52,524 nt of DNA from Pseudozyma flocculosa PF-1 (Eukaryota > Basidiomycota > Ustilaginomycetes > Ustilaginales > Ustilaginaceae), in assembly GCF_000417875.1 (NCBI RefSeq), contig NW_006920881.1:32502-85025 (forward strand), written 5' to 3'. The position numbers and the translations under genes were made by a program. Positions within the stretch are counted from its first letter, which is position 1. Each line of letters opens with the position of its first letter. The notes below the pieces were generated by a model, which did no database searches, had not been told where the DNA came from, and saw only the letters and a program-made list of their open reading frames with translations. Positions 11,034 to 22,270 of this stretch are shown here, one piece after another.

Positions 11034-11349
11034 CGGATGGACGCCGTGCCTTTGCGAGATCCTTGTAATGACGAGGTGTCGTTCGCTCTTGTTTCACGAG
11101 CGGATCGGTTGACAAAAGAGGGTAGGGCTACCGCCTTGAGGAGCAGCGGAAAAGGGACTAGTGTGTGCGCGGCAAGACGGTCGAAGGGACAGGTTAGGAA
11201 TGGCGACAACGAGGCACCAGGCAAAAACGAGGGTGAAAGGGACGCAGGAAAAGGAATGAGGGGGCCTCAAACCGACGGTCGTACCTCTGCTCCCTCTTCA
11301 GAAGGGGGAGAAAGGCAGAGAGAGGACTGCAGGACGAGAGAGCAAGATA

Positions 11350-11369
11350 GGCAGGCAGGCAGGCAGGCA
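11350..11369 (+). repeat. GGCA tetramer array
   Basis: Five exact units just beyond the 7TM gene stop codon, on the 3' UTR side. Confidence 0.88.
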
Positions 11370-11398
11370 GGTGCGTATGGGCCCGGCCGGGCGGGCGA

Positions 11399-13853
11399 TC
11401 AGAGCGCGCGAGCGCGGATCGAATCGAGGCGCTCGCGCACCGTCTGCTTGAGCGACTGGACGCTTCCGCCCACGTGGCGCAGCGAACGGTGGTGCGCGCC
11501 ATCGACGGAAAAGGCCGAGCCGGGACTCGTCTCGCCGTCCCGCTCCCGCTGCCGGTGCCCGTGCGGGGCGCGAGCGTGTTCGTCGTCTGAAGCATCAACG
11601 TCGTCGAGGTGCACGATGACCGCCGCCGCCCGTCCCTGCTTCGAGGAATGGGAAAGGGATGCCAACGACGACGCGGGTGCCGAGGCAGGAGGCCTATCGG
11701 CCGTCCGAGGTCGTTGGGTGTACGGATGGTCGAGCAGCTGCGGGGGGTGGTACGGGATCGGAGAGGGCGCACGACGGCCCTCGATGCCGCGCGGACCGTC
11801 GCACGTCGGAGGCTGCGGCGCCAGAGGCTTGCTGGTCTCCACCGTCGTCGTCGTTGTCGGTGAGGATGTGGCGGCAAAGACCTTGGAGGGTGGAGGGCAT
11901 CCCGACAAGGTGAAGGACGACGCCGACGACGACGACGACGAGAAGGACGACGAGCGCGACACGGCGGGATCGGCGAGGTCTACGATCATCTCGCGCGTGT
12001 CGTCGCTCGACGCGTGGCTCTTGACATCGTCGACGTCGATGCCGATGCCCTTGTGGTCCTTGACGGGCTCGCCGTTGCCGCACGTGTGCTCGAGTTCCTT
12101 CACTGCCCCTGTCCCCTTTCGTCCCAGCCCGCCGGTACCGGCTCCCGGCCCGTGGGGGACGACGGCGCCTCGCTCCTTCGGGCTCTGCTTCAGGTCGTCG
12201 TCGTCGTCGTCGTCGTCGAGGGAATCGTCGAGGATGCCGCCGTCGCTGGCATGGTGCCGCTGCCGCAGCCGGGTAAAGGCCAGCGAGGGCGCCGTCTTGC
12301 CATCCGGGTCCGCGTAGCTCGTGGCGGTAGTGGTGATCGTCGTCATCGACAGCACGAGGTCCTGGCCCGCCACGGGCGCAAGCGGCGGCGCGCTCTTCTC
12401 GCTAAACGGCGCCGGCGTGCCCGATCGCGGGTGGTCGACGCTGCGCTCAAACGCCGTCGAGACGCGCATCCGCGGCTCGTCGGGCTCGCTGAGCGTCGTC
12501 ATGTTCAGCGTAGCCAGCGAGCCCATCGATGTGGCATCTGCGTGGTGCTTGCTCTTTCGCAGCGCCTGCGCAGACGACAACGACGTCGAGCCCGCACCGC
12601 CGCCGTGCGCGAAGCCGGCGGACGTGGCACATCCACTACCACCACCGCCGCCGCCGCCGCCATACGCGCCGCCACCGCCGTGGTGGCTGCCGCCGATGCT
12701 CTGCAGCGGAAAGTTGTACGACGCCACCGTCGCGCCGCGAGGGGCGTAGACGGCCTCCTGCTCGGTGATGAGCATCTGCATGCCCACCATGCCCTGGATG
12801 GCGATGACGAGGTACTGGTAGCTCGGCACGCTGCCGCGGAAGCCGAGGATCGTCACCAGCTCGACGAGGTTGACGACGTCGGCGCAGATGGCGTAGTGCA
12901 CGTTGTTGGCAAACAGCAGCGACGAGACGCGCGCAAAGCCCAGCGGACCGCGCGCGCTCTGCCACAGCCGCGCCGACGACGAGACCACCATGGCCAGGTC
13001 GAAGAGCGCGTTGTACAGCACGTACCAGAACGTCGAGAGCTCAAAGAAGCTCGGGTCCGCCTTGTGGTTCGTCTGCTGCGGCGCGCACAGGCCGTTGGGC
13101 AGCGCGATGGGCGTCTGCGGGAGTTGGGATGCGGGACGGGTGTGACGGTCAGCACCCGCAGCGACCTGTCTCTGTCGTCCGCATCCCTCTGGCTCATCGT
13201 TGCTCCTGCCGCCCGGCTGCTGCAGCGCGGCGCGCCACTGCCACTCACGCGGTAGTAGTTGATGACTGCCCAGGCAGTCAGACCGACCTGGACCAGCAGG
13301 CCGGCGCCGAGGAGCGCAAGCACCCGCCTCGAGCGGTGAAAGATGATCGACGTGCGCCAGGCAATCGTCGCCACGACCAGCGTGCAGATGGCGAACGTCA
13401 AGATGTTGGACGCCCACGAGAAGGCCATGCACCTTGCATCCGTCCCGGGCACCTTGGTCTGCGCGGCAGCGGAAGCAGAAGGCGCCCGTCAGAATGGCGA
13501 GGAGTGTGGGTCAGCCAAACGGCAGACCCCAGACTGTTGGAGACAAATCGGTCGCCACGTACCAGCTGCACCAGCGTGGTGAGGATGACCGACAGGAGCG
13601 ACGTGTACTTGATGGAAAAGAACATCATCTCGGCGAGGTTGAGCTTCTTGCGGACGTAGATGCGGCGCAGCATGGCCGCCTCGGCCGGGTAGGTGCGGAG
13701 GACCTCGGCGAGGAGCAGCGCCTGGCTGATGACGAGGGGCGCGTTCCACCAGATCTGGTCGAGCGCATAGTCCTGCAGCGCCAAGATCTGCCGGACGTTT
13801 GGCTGCCGCTCAAAGATGATCGGCACCTGCGAGCTTCCATCGTGTCGCGTCAT
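11399..13853 (-). CDS. Seven-transmembrane protein with long disordered cytoplasmic tail
   Basis: Family not recognised with certainty; the topology is receptor-like. Exons 13563-13853, 13249-13458 and 11399-13114, with donors GTACGT and GTGAGT and CAG acceptors, all phase 0. The product is 738 residues. Seven hydrophobic helices can be counted: two in exon 1 (IWWNAPLVISQALLLAEVLR; MFFSIKYTSLLSVILTTLVQ), two in exon 2 and three at the start of exon 3 (ending LVIAIQGMVGMQMLITEQEA). About 450 residues follow that are Gly-, Ser-, Asp- and Pro-rich, with a poly-Gly stretch and a DDDDDDDD run. The tail ends in a short predicted helix, VQSLKQTVRERLDSIRARAL. The N-terminus before helix 1 is short (~32 residues) with no signal peptide. 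A G-protein-coupled or transporter role is only inferred from topology. Confidence 0.8.
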
Positions 13854-14072
13854 CGTGGGTGCGCGGCGCCGCCGCTGTCTGACGACAGTACTGGTGAGGG
13901 TGCTGGTCCCGGCGGTGGCAGGTCGTCGGTGTCGGCGAGGGTGCTGCAGACGGTTTTGCAGGGACAGGCAGTCCTGCTGCTGGGGCGTGAAGAATGTTGA
14001 GGGATGGCGGGGGGCTCGTCTTGCTCAAAAGGTTCGGCGCGGCCGGATCAAGCAGAGGGGAAAAGAAGGGGG
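13854..14072. other. Upstream region of the 7TM gene, ends at assembly gap
   Basis: GC-rich leader/promoter sequence with no supported gene, cut by the gap. Confidence 0.5.
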
Positions 14073-14401
14073 NNNNNNNNNNNNNNNNNNNNNNNNNNNN
14101 NNNNNNNNNNNNNNNNNNNNNNNNNNNNNNNNNNNNNNNNNNNNNNNNNNNNNNNNNNNNNNNNNNNNNNNNNNNNNNNNNNNNNNNNNNNNNNNNNNNN
14201 NNNNNNNNNNNNNNNNNNNNNNNNNNNNNNNNNNNNNNNNNNNNNNNNNNNNNNNNNNNNNNNNNNNNNNNNNNNNNNNNNNNNNNNNNNNNNNNNNNNN
14301 NNNNNNNNNNNNNNNNNNNNNNNNNNNNNNNNNNNNNNNNNNNNNNNNNNNNNNNNNNNNNNNNNNNNNNNNNNNNNNNNNNNNNNNNNNNNNNNNNNNN
14401 N
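14073..14401. other. Assembly gap (329 Ns)
   Basis: Unknown bases. Any open frame drawn across it is meaningless. Confidence 0.99.
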
Positions 14402-15189
14402 GCTTTGGGCGACGTGGGAGCGGCAGGTTATAAGGCGTCGATGAGCCCGGTGGCGACGGAAGGGCCTCATTACTCTGCGTCGGCGCTGAGGTTGGGTTCG
14501 CTTCCGGGGCGCTAGATGCCGACATGAAGGGCGGATCCCCGAACAAGGAGACGATTGTTGCCTCGTCGCAGAGCCTTCATCTTGTCGCCTTCGATTGCTG
14601 CCCGTCCAGGACAACGACGAACGTGCAGAAGGGCGATCTGTAACGGGCAATGCGTGGAGGGCCGACGCGCCACCCCAGCCGAGCACGTCGACCCCGATGG
14701 CAACAGTTGGAAGGGCATGGCTGCCCCCCCTGGTGGATACCGGCCACTCGTCTCTCTTTCTGACTTTGACCCTCGAGCAGGCACGACGCCCTGCGCAGTG
14801 CCCGTCAAGCATCTGGGACGGTACTCTCCATCCCCCCGTCGCACCCGTTTTGCTCGCTGTTCCTAGACGTTGGGCGTCGACAATGCCGAGGTAGGGCGGA
14901 TGCCGCGTGGGACGATGCCCGCGCTCCGGTCGCAGCGTTGAAATGCCACGGCAGTTGAGGCCCCCCATCGTCGGGGCGCAATCGTTGCTGACTTGCAACA
15001 GGCCGAGGTGGGGGTCGCCGACGACACCCCAATTTGCTGAAGGCCGTGCAAAGGGCCGACGTACGCTGGACGCTAGAGGCGTGCGTGTCGATGTAGATTG
15101 CTGCGGTCGATTCCCTCACAACGCTCGACGCTTCATCGCGCCCTCGGAGGCCGCAAAAAGACCGGGGCGATGCAAGAGAGACAGCGACC
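14402..15189. other. Unassigned sequence after the gap
   Basis: About 790 bp downstream of the TBCE stop with no supported gene. Its texture differs from the other spacers: no simple repeats, no long pyrimidine runs, and many short broken frames on both strands. It could be decayed coding sequence or the edge of a repeat that caused the gap; neither can be shown here. Confidence 0.4.
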
Positions 15190-17501
15190 TCAGCTCGCCG
15201 TGTCGGCGACGATGACGACGATCTCATCGCCGCTTCCGATGCCGTACCACAGCAGGTCCTTGGAGAGGTCATCGAGTTCGACGACCAGCCTGCCGCTGCC
15301 CGGTGTGGAAGCATGGTGCGAGTCGTCGGCACCGCTTAGGACGGCCCAGAGGGACTGGACCTGGGTGGGACGCGCCGAGACGGCCTTAGCCAGCTTGATC
15401 TTGGCCAGCCGCAGCGGCGTCGACGAGATGAGCTTGACGGGTCGGGCGGCACCGTCCCCGCCGTCACCGGCGACGGGCGTTGCTTCTTGGCCTCCATTCT
15501 GGCGGGGCTCTTCGGCGCTCCGCGTGACCCGCACCTCGACCAGCTTCGCCTTGAGCGTTCCTTTTGCCGCGCCGGAGTCGGACGCTGTCCTCGTTGCCGT
15601 GGTCGCAGTCGGCTCGGCGACTCCGCTTTGCCCGACTTCGATTGACTGGCGCTCGACGGATCGGCTTGCGACTTGTTCCGCATCGGGGCTGAATCTGCGC
15701 TTGAGCTCGTCGTACCGCGGGAACACAAGCCGCTTCTGATCCATGGTCAAAGCGACGGCCTCCTCGTCTACTGCCACTCCGCCATTGGGCTCTTGACTGT
15801 TGCCTAGAGGGCCCTGCGCTTTTAAGCCTAAGCTGGAAGCAGCCGCGACGCCCCGCGTCGTCAGGCGGCTCCCGTCGTCGACTTTGCCAAAGACGTAGAG
15901 CTCTGCATCCCGCCGCTCCCTGGCCGTCACGGGTGTGCGGTCGAGAGTCTCTAGGCCGGCCAGGCGTGCAACGGCAATGGCGCGGAAGTCGTGCGCAGCA
16001 AACGAGCTGACCAGCGGCGAAACATGGCGGTCAGGCTGAGCCGGATCGGCCCCATCTCCTGCCTCGTTCAGAGGGATGAGGTTGAGGCTGAAGCCGCTGC
16101 CCTGGTGTCGATCCCCAGCAGCGTCGCTAGCTGGACCCTTGGCGCGGGTGCAGTCGGAAGGGAACCAGCTCTCGAGGTTGTCGAGGTCCTCCCAGGTCGC
16201 GATCGGATTCCTGCAAAGGCCAACGTGCTTGAGCCTGCGGAGCACGGGGCCGGCCTTGTAGCGCGGGATGGCAGCGATGAGATTGCGGGTGAGGTAGAGA
16301 TTCTCAAGGGCTGGAAGGGGGGCGAGCGCGGCGACGACGTCGTCCCAGGAGCAGAGCAGATTGTCCTCGAGGATGAGGGTGTGAAGGTTGGGAAGGCGCC
16401 CTGCCCCATCGGTCGGCGTTGCGGAGTCGCCGCGGGAGGCGGCCAGAGAGGTGAGCCGATTCTGGCCGAGCTGCAGCAGCTCGAGGGAGGGCAGGGCAGG
16501 CGCGAGGGCGAGCATCTCGTCCCAGGCGATCATGGTGCCGTCGAGCCGGAGGTCCTTGATGCTCGCAAAGGCGGCGGCCCAGCGCGTTGGCGGCGAAGGT
16601 CGGGGCACGGGAGCGAGGCGGACAAAGTTGAGGATGAGGCAATCTAGCCGGTCGAGTTCGGCTGCGATGGTGGCTACCTGGTCCCAGTCTGGCAGAAGCG
16701 ACATTGACAGATCGAGCCATTGGATATCTGGAGTGATGAAGGGGGTTTCGGCCAAGGCGACGGCAAGTTGTCGGTGAGTGAGCGCATGTTGCCGGGCTTG
16801 CCCGCCTGGCGTCCGACTACTCACTGGGACAGGTGCTGCGTATGGAGCCCGGCAGCTCGCCGAGCCGGGGATCGATTGCGAGCGCGACGGCTTGGACTTC
16901 TTCGTTTGCTGCCGAGCCGCGCAGCGCCTTCCAGCCTCCGAGGCCGACCTGGCGGAGGCGGTCGAGGCGTGCGGTCCGCTGTATGACGCCGTGCATGTTG
17001 GGAGCCTCTATTTCGATTTCGGCCAGGTTCCTGCGCGAGTAGTGGTGCTGCTGCTTGGACGGCGCGCTGCCGTCGCCGGTCGAGGGCGAGGAGAGGTACT
17101 TTGCCCGGAGCGCCTGGAGGAACGAGGAGCCGTAGGATAGCTTGGACGCGGTCGGGCGGAGGAAGGAGCCGCTGCCTGGCACTCTGAGGAGCGACGAGGG
17201 CCCAACGGCGGCGACACAGGCCGTCAGCGAGCGGCGGAGGATCAGTGGGCGAAGCGGAAGGGGGGGATTTCGCGGTCAGGGTGGCGGGCGCTGCTCACCT
17301 GACGTTGAAGTAGCTGGTTCCGTCGCTGGCTACGCCGTCGTGCTTGCCCCTGGTCGGGTCGTCCCATTCGATGCCTAGCCAGATGCCGTCGGTGGGCGGG
17401 ACGCTTCCGACATATCGGATGGTGCCGCGGTGGGCGCCCACCGATACCCGGCGCCCGACGACGGCATCGCCGGTGGTGGAAGCGTCAGCTTGGCGCTTCA
17501 T
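15190..17501 (-). CDS. PAC2: Tubulin-specific chaperone E (tubulin-folding cofactor E)
   Basis: Cofactor E binds alpha-tubulin and helps form the alpha/beta dimer. Exons 17299-17501, 16825-17183 and 15190-16727; the product is 699 residues, longer than yeast Pac2 or human TBCE (about 520). The N-terminal CAP-Gly domain spans residues ~16-68 with the GKHDG motif at 52-56. It is followed by GSFLRP, as in the family, then leucine-rich repeats (for example LPNLHTLILEDNLLCSWDDV) and a C-terminal ubiquitin-like domain ending GIGSGDEIVVIVADTAS. The intron 2 join recreates CPNIQWLDLS, matching the CPNI-xx-DLS start of the LRR region in animals. The frame is open 10 codons upstream but has no ATG there, so MKRQADASTT is the start. 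The extra length is a charged linker before the ubiquitin-like domain. Confidence 0.93.
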
Positions 17502-18033
17502 TGAATCAAAGAGTCGGTCCGATGCCGACAAGAGGGCGCCGTGGTAGATTCAGTCAGAGCGCGCAAGATGGGCGAGTGACGAAGAGAAAGGCAGAGAGGC
17601 AGAGAGGCAGAAGGGGGGGCCATAAGGGTTCAGCTAGGAAGAAGCAATGGCCCGCCTCCGGCAGTCGGAAGTCGACGTGGGCGGCGGTCTGTGCAGGGGC
17701 TGGCGGCAGTGGCTGGGCTGGGATTTGTGTGGAGACAGGAGCCTGCAGCCAGCCCGCGGCCCGCTTGCTTGCTGACTTGGCCGCGGGCAGCAGGCGCAGC
17801 AGCCTAAGAGGTAGGCTTGGCTGCCCTCCGCCACCTCTTCCCGCCAGCCCGTCCGCCTGTGTCCACTTCCTCTCCCTCCCCCCCTCCTCTCTCTCCACAG
17901 CGCCGACCCATGGCGTCCCACTCCATCATTGACACCGCCAGTCCGCCACTCAGGACGACAGCACCACCCGCACTCGCGCAACCAACAGCGCCGCGACCCC
18001 AACCAGCCTAGACGGCCGTGGTCAACGCCCACC
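17502..18033. promoter_or_regulatory. Bidirectional promoter region TBCE/STIMATE-like
   Basis: 531 bp between divergent start codons. The STIMATE-side leader contains a CTCTCCACAG at 17891-17900 that could be a leader-intron acceptor, followed by a short upstream ORF at 17910-18011. Confidence 0.5.
17910..18011 (+). other. Upstream open reading frame in the leader of the STIMATE-like gene
   Basis: ATG in good context (CCCATGG), 33 codons, stopping 23 bases before the main ATG and in another frame. The sequence is Ala/Pro/Thr-rich with no recognisable domain. If the leader is not spliced out, it would reduce translation of the main frame. Confidence 0.35.
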
Positions 18034-19717
18034 ATGTCCTACCCGCCGCCCCTGATCGCCTCGACCCTGCTAGCCACACCCTCACCCTCGGCCTTTGCCT
18101 CGGCCTCGGCGACGCCTTCTCCGCCCTATCCCAACCTCCCCGTCCCCGTCCCAGATGTCGACTCCAACTCGTGCCGCCTCCTCGGGCCGTTTGCCCTGTT
18201 CGTGCAGCTGGCCATGGGCCTCCTCGTCCTCGCCTCGCTCGTCTACAAGCGACACAAGGAACGCCCCAAGCGGAAATGGAAGATCTGGCTCCTCGACATC
18301 ACAAAGCAAATGCTCGGACAGATGTTTGTCCACGTCCTCAACGTCGCATTCAGCGAGGGCGGAAGCGGAGGCGGAGGCGGCGGCGGCACAGAGACCCACG
18401 CCGGCAGCCTCGGCGGCGTGGCAGGTGCCGCCGCCCTCGACGCACCGCCAAGAAAGGCCGAGGGGAGGAACCCATGCAGCCTCTACTTTCTAAACGTCCT
18501 CATCGACACCACTCTCGGTGAGTGACGGCCCAGGCTGCGCAGACCAAACCTGCAGCGTGCTCCAGCTGACCCGCTGCCACCGTCCTTCTGCCGCCTCGGT
18601 CCTCTCCGCCCCGCCCCGCCCACCGCCAGGTGTCTTTATCATCTATACGCTCCTCTCCCTCCTCACCCACATCCTCACCGATGTCCTGCGGCTACGCGGC
18701 TTCGTCTCGGGCCAGTACAGCGACCGCCCCATCGCTCCCGCGTCGGCGTCTGGCTCCCAGCAGCAGCACCAGCAGCAGCAGATACCCACCACGAGGCGCG
18801 GGCGCACCGCGCGGCCGCGGCTGTCGTACTGGGCAAAGCAGCTGGCCGTCTACCTCTTCGTCCTGCTCCTCATGAAGCTCTCGGTGCTCGTCATCCTCGC
18901 CGTGTTCCCCTTTCTCATCGACATGGGCAGCTGGCTCCTCAAGCTCTTTGGCAGCCACAAGGACGCCCAGGTCCTCTTTAGCATGGCCCTCTTCCCGCTC
19001 GCCATGAATGTGCTGCAGGTGAGTCTCCCGTCGCCCCTCGCCCGTCGCCCGCCGCCCGCCGCTCTGTGCTGCAGCGCCTTTGTTCGACGGAGTGGCCACA
19101 CATGCAGCGGCGCAATCCGACAACGTCCGCTGACCTCGAGATGCACCACTCCCGCACTCCCGTCCCCGCCTACCCGCCGCGCCCAGTTCTGGCTGATCGA
19201 CTCGCTGCTGCGGCACAACCCGACGACATCAAAGTACGCCCAGGTGCCGTCGGAACCAACATCGATGCACGAACCACACGGTCCATCATCCTCGTCGCCG
19301 CCGCCGCCATCGCAGGCTGGGGCGAGGCAGCGGCACCTTCGGCGAGGCGGCGGCCGCGGCGGCGTCGACGACGATCCGGAGCGGCAGGATACGGGGCCGA
19401 TCCACCTGATTGGCGACGACGACGAGAGCGACGAGAGCGATGGCGAGGACGGCGACAGTCGGGATGCGGCGTCGTCGTTCGACTACCGCGGCCACGACGC
19501 GGGGAAACCGTCGGCGTCGGCGTCAGCGTCGGCATCGATGTCGGCAAGCCGCGACGGGCGTCAACCGTCTTCTCACGACGTGGACGCGGACGAGGACGAG
19601 GCCGAGGATGGGTATGCCTACCCGCCCGCCGAGATGCGCCCTTCGGCATCTCGGTCGCGCTCCGTCTCGCCCCGCCTGGTCGATGTCCACCAGCCCGCGC
19701 AACGGGGTCCCGCCTAG
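18034..19717 (+). CDS. STIMATE/TMEM110-family (YPL162C-like) membrane protein
   Basis: Multi-pass membrane protein; animal STIMATE sits at ER-plasma membrane junctions and the yeast member is vacuolar. Exons 18034-18517, 18630-19018 and 19187-19717; product 467 residues. Recognised family features are CRLLGPFALFVQLAMGLL (helix 1), KRKWKIWLLDITKQMLGQ, and the CSLYFLNVLIDTTLGVFIIY block, with the intron falling exactly at the LG/V join. Further helices are LAVYLFVLLLMKLSVLVILA and LFSMALFPLAMNVLQFWLID. The last ~160 residues are disordered, acidic and Ser/Arg-rich, probably cytosolic. Function in this fungus is not known. A short uORF precedes the start. Confidence 0.88.
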
Positions 19718-20218
19718 CCCAGCCCAGCCTAGCCTAGCCTCGCAGCGCACCACAGCGCTCGACCGGGCCGTCTCGCTGCCTTCACATCACAGCCCATCTC
19801 CACCCATCACGGCATCACCTTCTCGCGGCGCACCAGGCAGCCGCAGGGTCCAAGTACGCCGCCTGCGCAGGCCGACTCGCGCGTCCTCTGCACCATCATC
19901 GGCCGGTTGGCATGATACAACTCGAGCTGGCATTTTTTCGAGGAGGAGGGGCCATGACCACGGCCACCCCCCTTTCAGTGCGAGCGCAGCACTGGCACAT
20001 GGACAAGGGCTTGCTCGGCATCCCGCTGCGTACGTCGGGCCTCGTGGATTGGATGAGATGCCACGAGCATCCCGGCAGCCAAAGCAGCACCACTCTAGAT
20101 GGGCACAGCGGTCGGCGCACGGGCGGACGGATGGTTCGTCGGCCAGCCCCAGCCCACCGCTCCACGAGGCCTACTCGGCTCGCCTCGACTCGACATGGTT
20201 CGCCCCACGCGTCGCCCT
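19718..20218. other. Intergenic, convergent 3' regions
   Basis: Between the stops of the STIMATE-like and GIS2 genes. It starts with a short AGCCY pentamer run (about 19717-19742). No gene is seen. Confidence 0.55.
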
Positions 20219-21397
20219 TTAGGCGGTGATGGGGGCGCCGGCGGTGGGAGGCGCAGCGGCGACCGTCTGGGCCTCGGGGCAGTCGCGGGCGATCTGTGCG
20301 GCGGCGACGTACCGAAGTTTTCGTTTGTAATCAAATAGAGAAAAGAGAGTAGTTCAAGGGTCAGGGATTGTCTGCTCGAGGTCCGTCTGACGAGCGTCGT
20401 CGCGGGACGGATTGAATGGGGAACTCACGTGTCCGACCTTGCTGCAGTTGTAGCAAGTCTTTGGCTTCCTGGCGACGACGGCGGGGGCGATGACGTGGCC
20501 GCCGATGGCAGCGCCGAGGGGAGCCTTGCAGTCGCGCGCAAAGTGGTTGAGGCCGTTGCAGCGGTGGCACCTGACGGGCGGGCGGCCACCGACGGCGGCG
20601 AGGGCGGCGGGCGCAACGATCCCACCAGCGGCGGCGGCCGTGGGGCAGTTGCGGGAAATGTGGCCGACGCCGCCGCAGGTGTAGCAGGCGTTGGAGCGGG
20701 AGCGGGCGGCCTGAGCGGCCAGCGTGGGGCAGTCGGCCTTGATGTGGCCCTTGCCCTGCAGAGCCGAGCGGCGACGGGGAGCAGCAGAAGGGAAGGCAGT
20801 TGTGACGAGGTGCAGGAACGGAGCGAAGGGGAGAGGGCGAAGACAAGGGCAACGGTCTGTCAGCGACCACCGAATGGAGCTCGAGCAGGGAAGGCAGGGA
20901 GCTTCAAGAATGCGGTGCCCGTCACTCACGCCGCAGCCGTAGCACTGCTTGCTGTCGGCAGTCCTGGGAGCCTCGCAGGCGGAGCTCTCGTGGCCAGCCT
21001 CGAGGCAGTTGAAGCACCTGCGCTCGCTAAACGAGCAGTTCTCCGCTAGGTGTCCCACTGGCGATTGCGAGCAAGGAGGGGTCAAGGAGGGGGGGACCAG
21101 AGCGGCGAGCGTCAGTTGCGATGGTGTTCAAGACGGGGTCCGGCTCGAGGTGCAGCTCGAAAGTCCGTGTGGCCTCGGGCGGTCGAGTGCACTCACGCTG
21201 TCCGCAGCTACGGGGCGGGCGGTGAGTCGAGACAAGGGAGGAGCAGAGCAGGGCAGGGCAGGGCAGTCAGGACATCAGTGTCGGCCAGATGAGACCAAGG
21301 CAGCGACGTCGAGCAAGAAAGTACAGCCGCAGCCTCGTACGGCGGCGAACACGACAGGCAAGACTCACACGTAGCAGCCGCGTCGACGAAAAGCCAT
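20219..21397 (-). CDS. GIS2: CCHC zinc-knuckle nucleic-acid-binding protein (Gis2/CNBP)
   Basis: Gis2/CNBP proteins bind single-stranded nucleic acid and act in mRNA translation and storage. Five exons: 21369-21397, 21197-21207 (only 11 nt), 20930-21057, 20429-20755 and 20219-20293; product 189 residues. There are six C-x2-C-x4-H-x4-C knuckles: 8-21, 28-41, 52-65, 80-93, and two more with CHRCNGLNHFARDC and CYNCSKVGHIARDC. Yeast Gis2 has seven. Knuckles 1, 3 and 6 are each split by introns, and every join restores the C/H spacing, which supports the exon model. Linkers are Ala/Gly-rich. The 11-nt exon supplies the second Cys of knuckle 1 (VCGQL) and has a TAG acceptor and a GTGAGT donor. Confidence 0.93.
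21197..21207 (-). other. 11-nt microexon of GIS2
   Basis: CTGCGGACAGC on the minus strand, preceded by CCGTAG and followed by GTGAGT. Together with the flanking exons it encodes the C-G-Q core of the first zinc knuckle. Skipping it would shift the frame and destroy the knuckle. Confidence 0.85.
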
Positions 21398-22270
21398 TTT
21401 GTGAGGGTTTTTCCTGGTTTCCGTTGCTTGCGTTGCCTGTACGCTTGCCTGGGTCGATGTTCGGCAGCGGTGGCAATGGCGAAGGGAGCGATGGGCACTC
21501 AGAGTGATCAGCAGGGGAGGCAGAGGATCGGTGGAATGGGATGCGAGCCCGACGGGCGACAACTCACCAGTTCGACGCTGCTGCTGCTGCTGCTGCTGCT
21601 TCTTCGACGTCGTTCTGCTGCTTCTTCAACGACCTTCTTATCAGACTCTCCAACCGCGTGAGATGGGTCCAGGAGAGAAGAATACAGAGGATCAGATGCG
21701 TTGAGAGGTTGGTGGTGGTGGTGGTGGTGGACGAAGACGAGCAGCAGGAGGGTTAGCCGGGGTTGGGCCGCGGACTGGCCGGCCACGCCCAGCTTGCTCG
21801 CTCGCCTGCCCTGGCCAGCTCAATCAAGCCGGGCAAAGCCAAGCCAAGCCCGAGGGCCCGCCTCCCTCCCTCTCCCCCAACTTGGCGCCGGCGGCGGCGG
21901 CGGGGGCGGAGGCGGCGCGCGGAAGTCGAAATTTGGGCTCGTCGGCCCTGGACCGAGGCAGAGGCCCGTCCGTCCGTCTGTCCGCCGTCGACCTCTCTGG
22001 GCCGTCCGCCACACACGACACCCTGCACGCCACCCGCCACCTCAAACGCCCGATCGGGCCGCGTATCTCAAAATCGGGTCAAGCAAGGCACACTTCTCTT
22101 GCCCTCTCGCTCTCGCTCTCGCGATCTCGCTCTCGCTCACTCGGTCTTTCTGCCTCTCTCGGTGCGGTGACCCGCCCCGCCAACCTCGGTCTCTATCGTG
22201 GTCTGGCGGGCGGCGCTGGATCCGCATTCCGCCCTCGACATTCGGCCCCCCAAAGCGCCGTCAGGCCGCG
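21398..22270. other. Intergenic: AP-2 alpha 3' region and GIS2 promoter
   Basis: No gene supported. It holds short CTG (about 21580-21602) and GGT (about 21708-21730) triplet runs and a CT-rich stretch near 22105-22150. Confidence 0.55.

Larger units (their letters stand above)
10898..11398. other. Intergenic, convergent 3' regions, with microsatellites
   Basis: Lies between the stops of the nucleoporin and the 7TM gene. It contains seven CCGA units at 11006-11033 and five GGCA units at 11350-11369. No gene is seen. Confidence 0.6.

Noticed and set aside
14048..14998. Open frames running through the Ns
   Set aside because: They are open only because the gap has no bases and so no stops.
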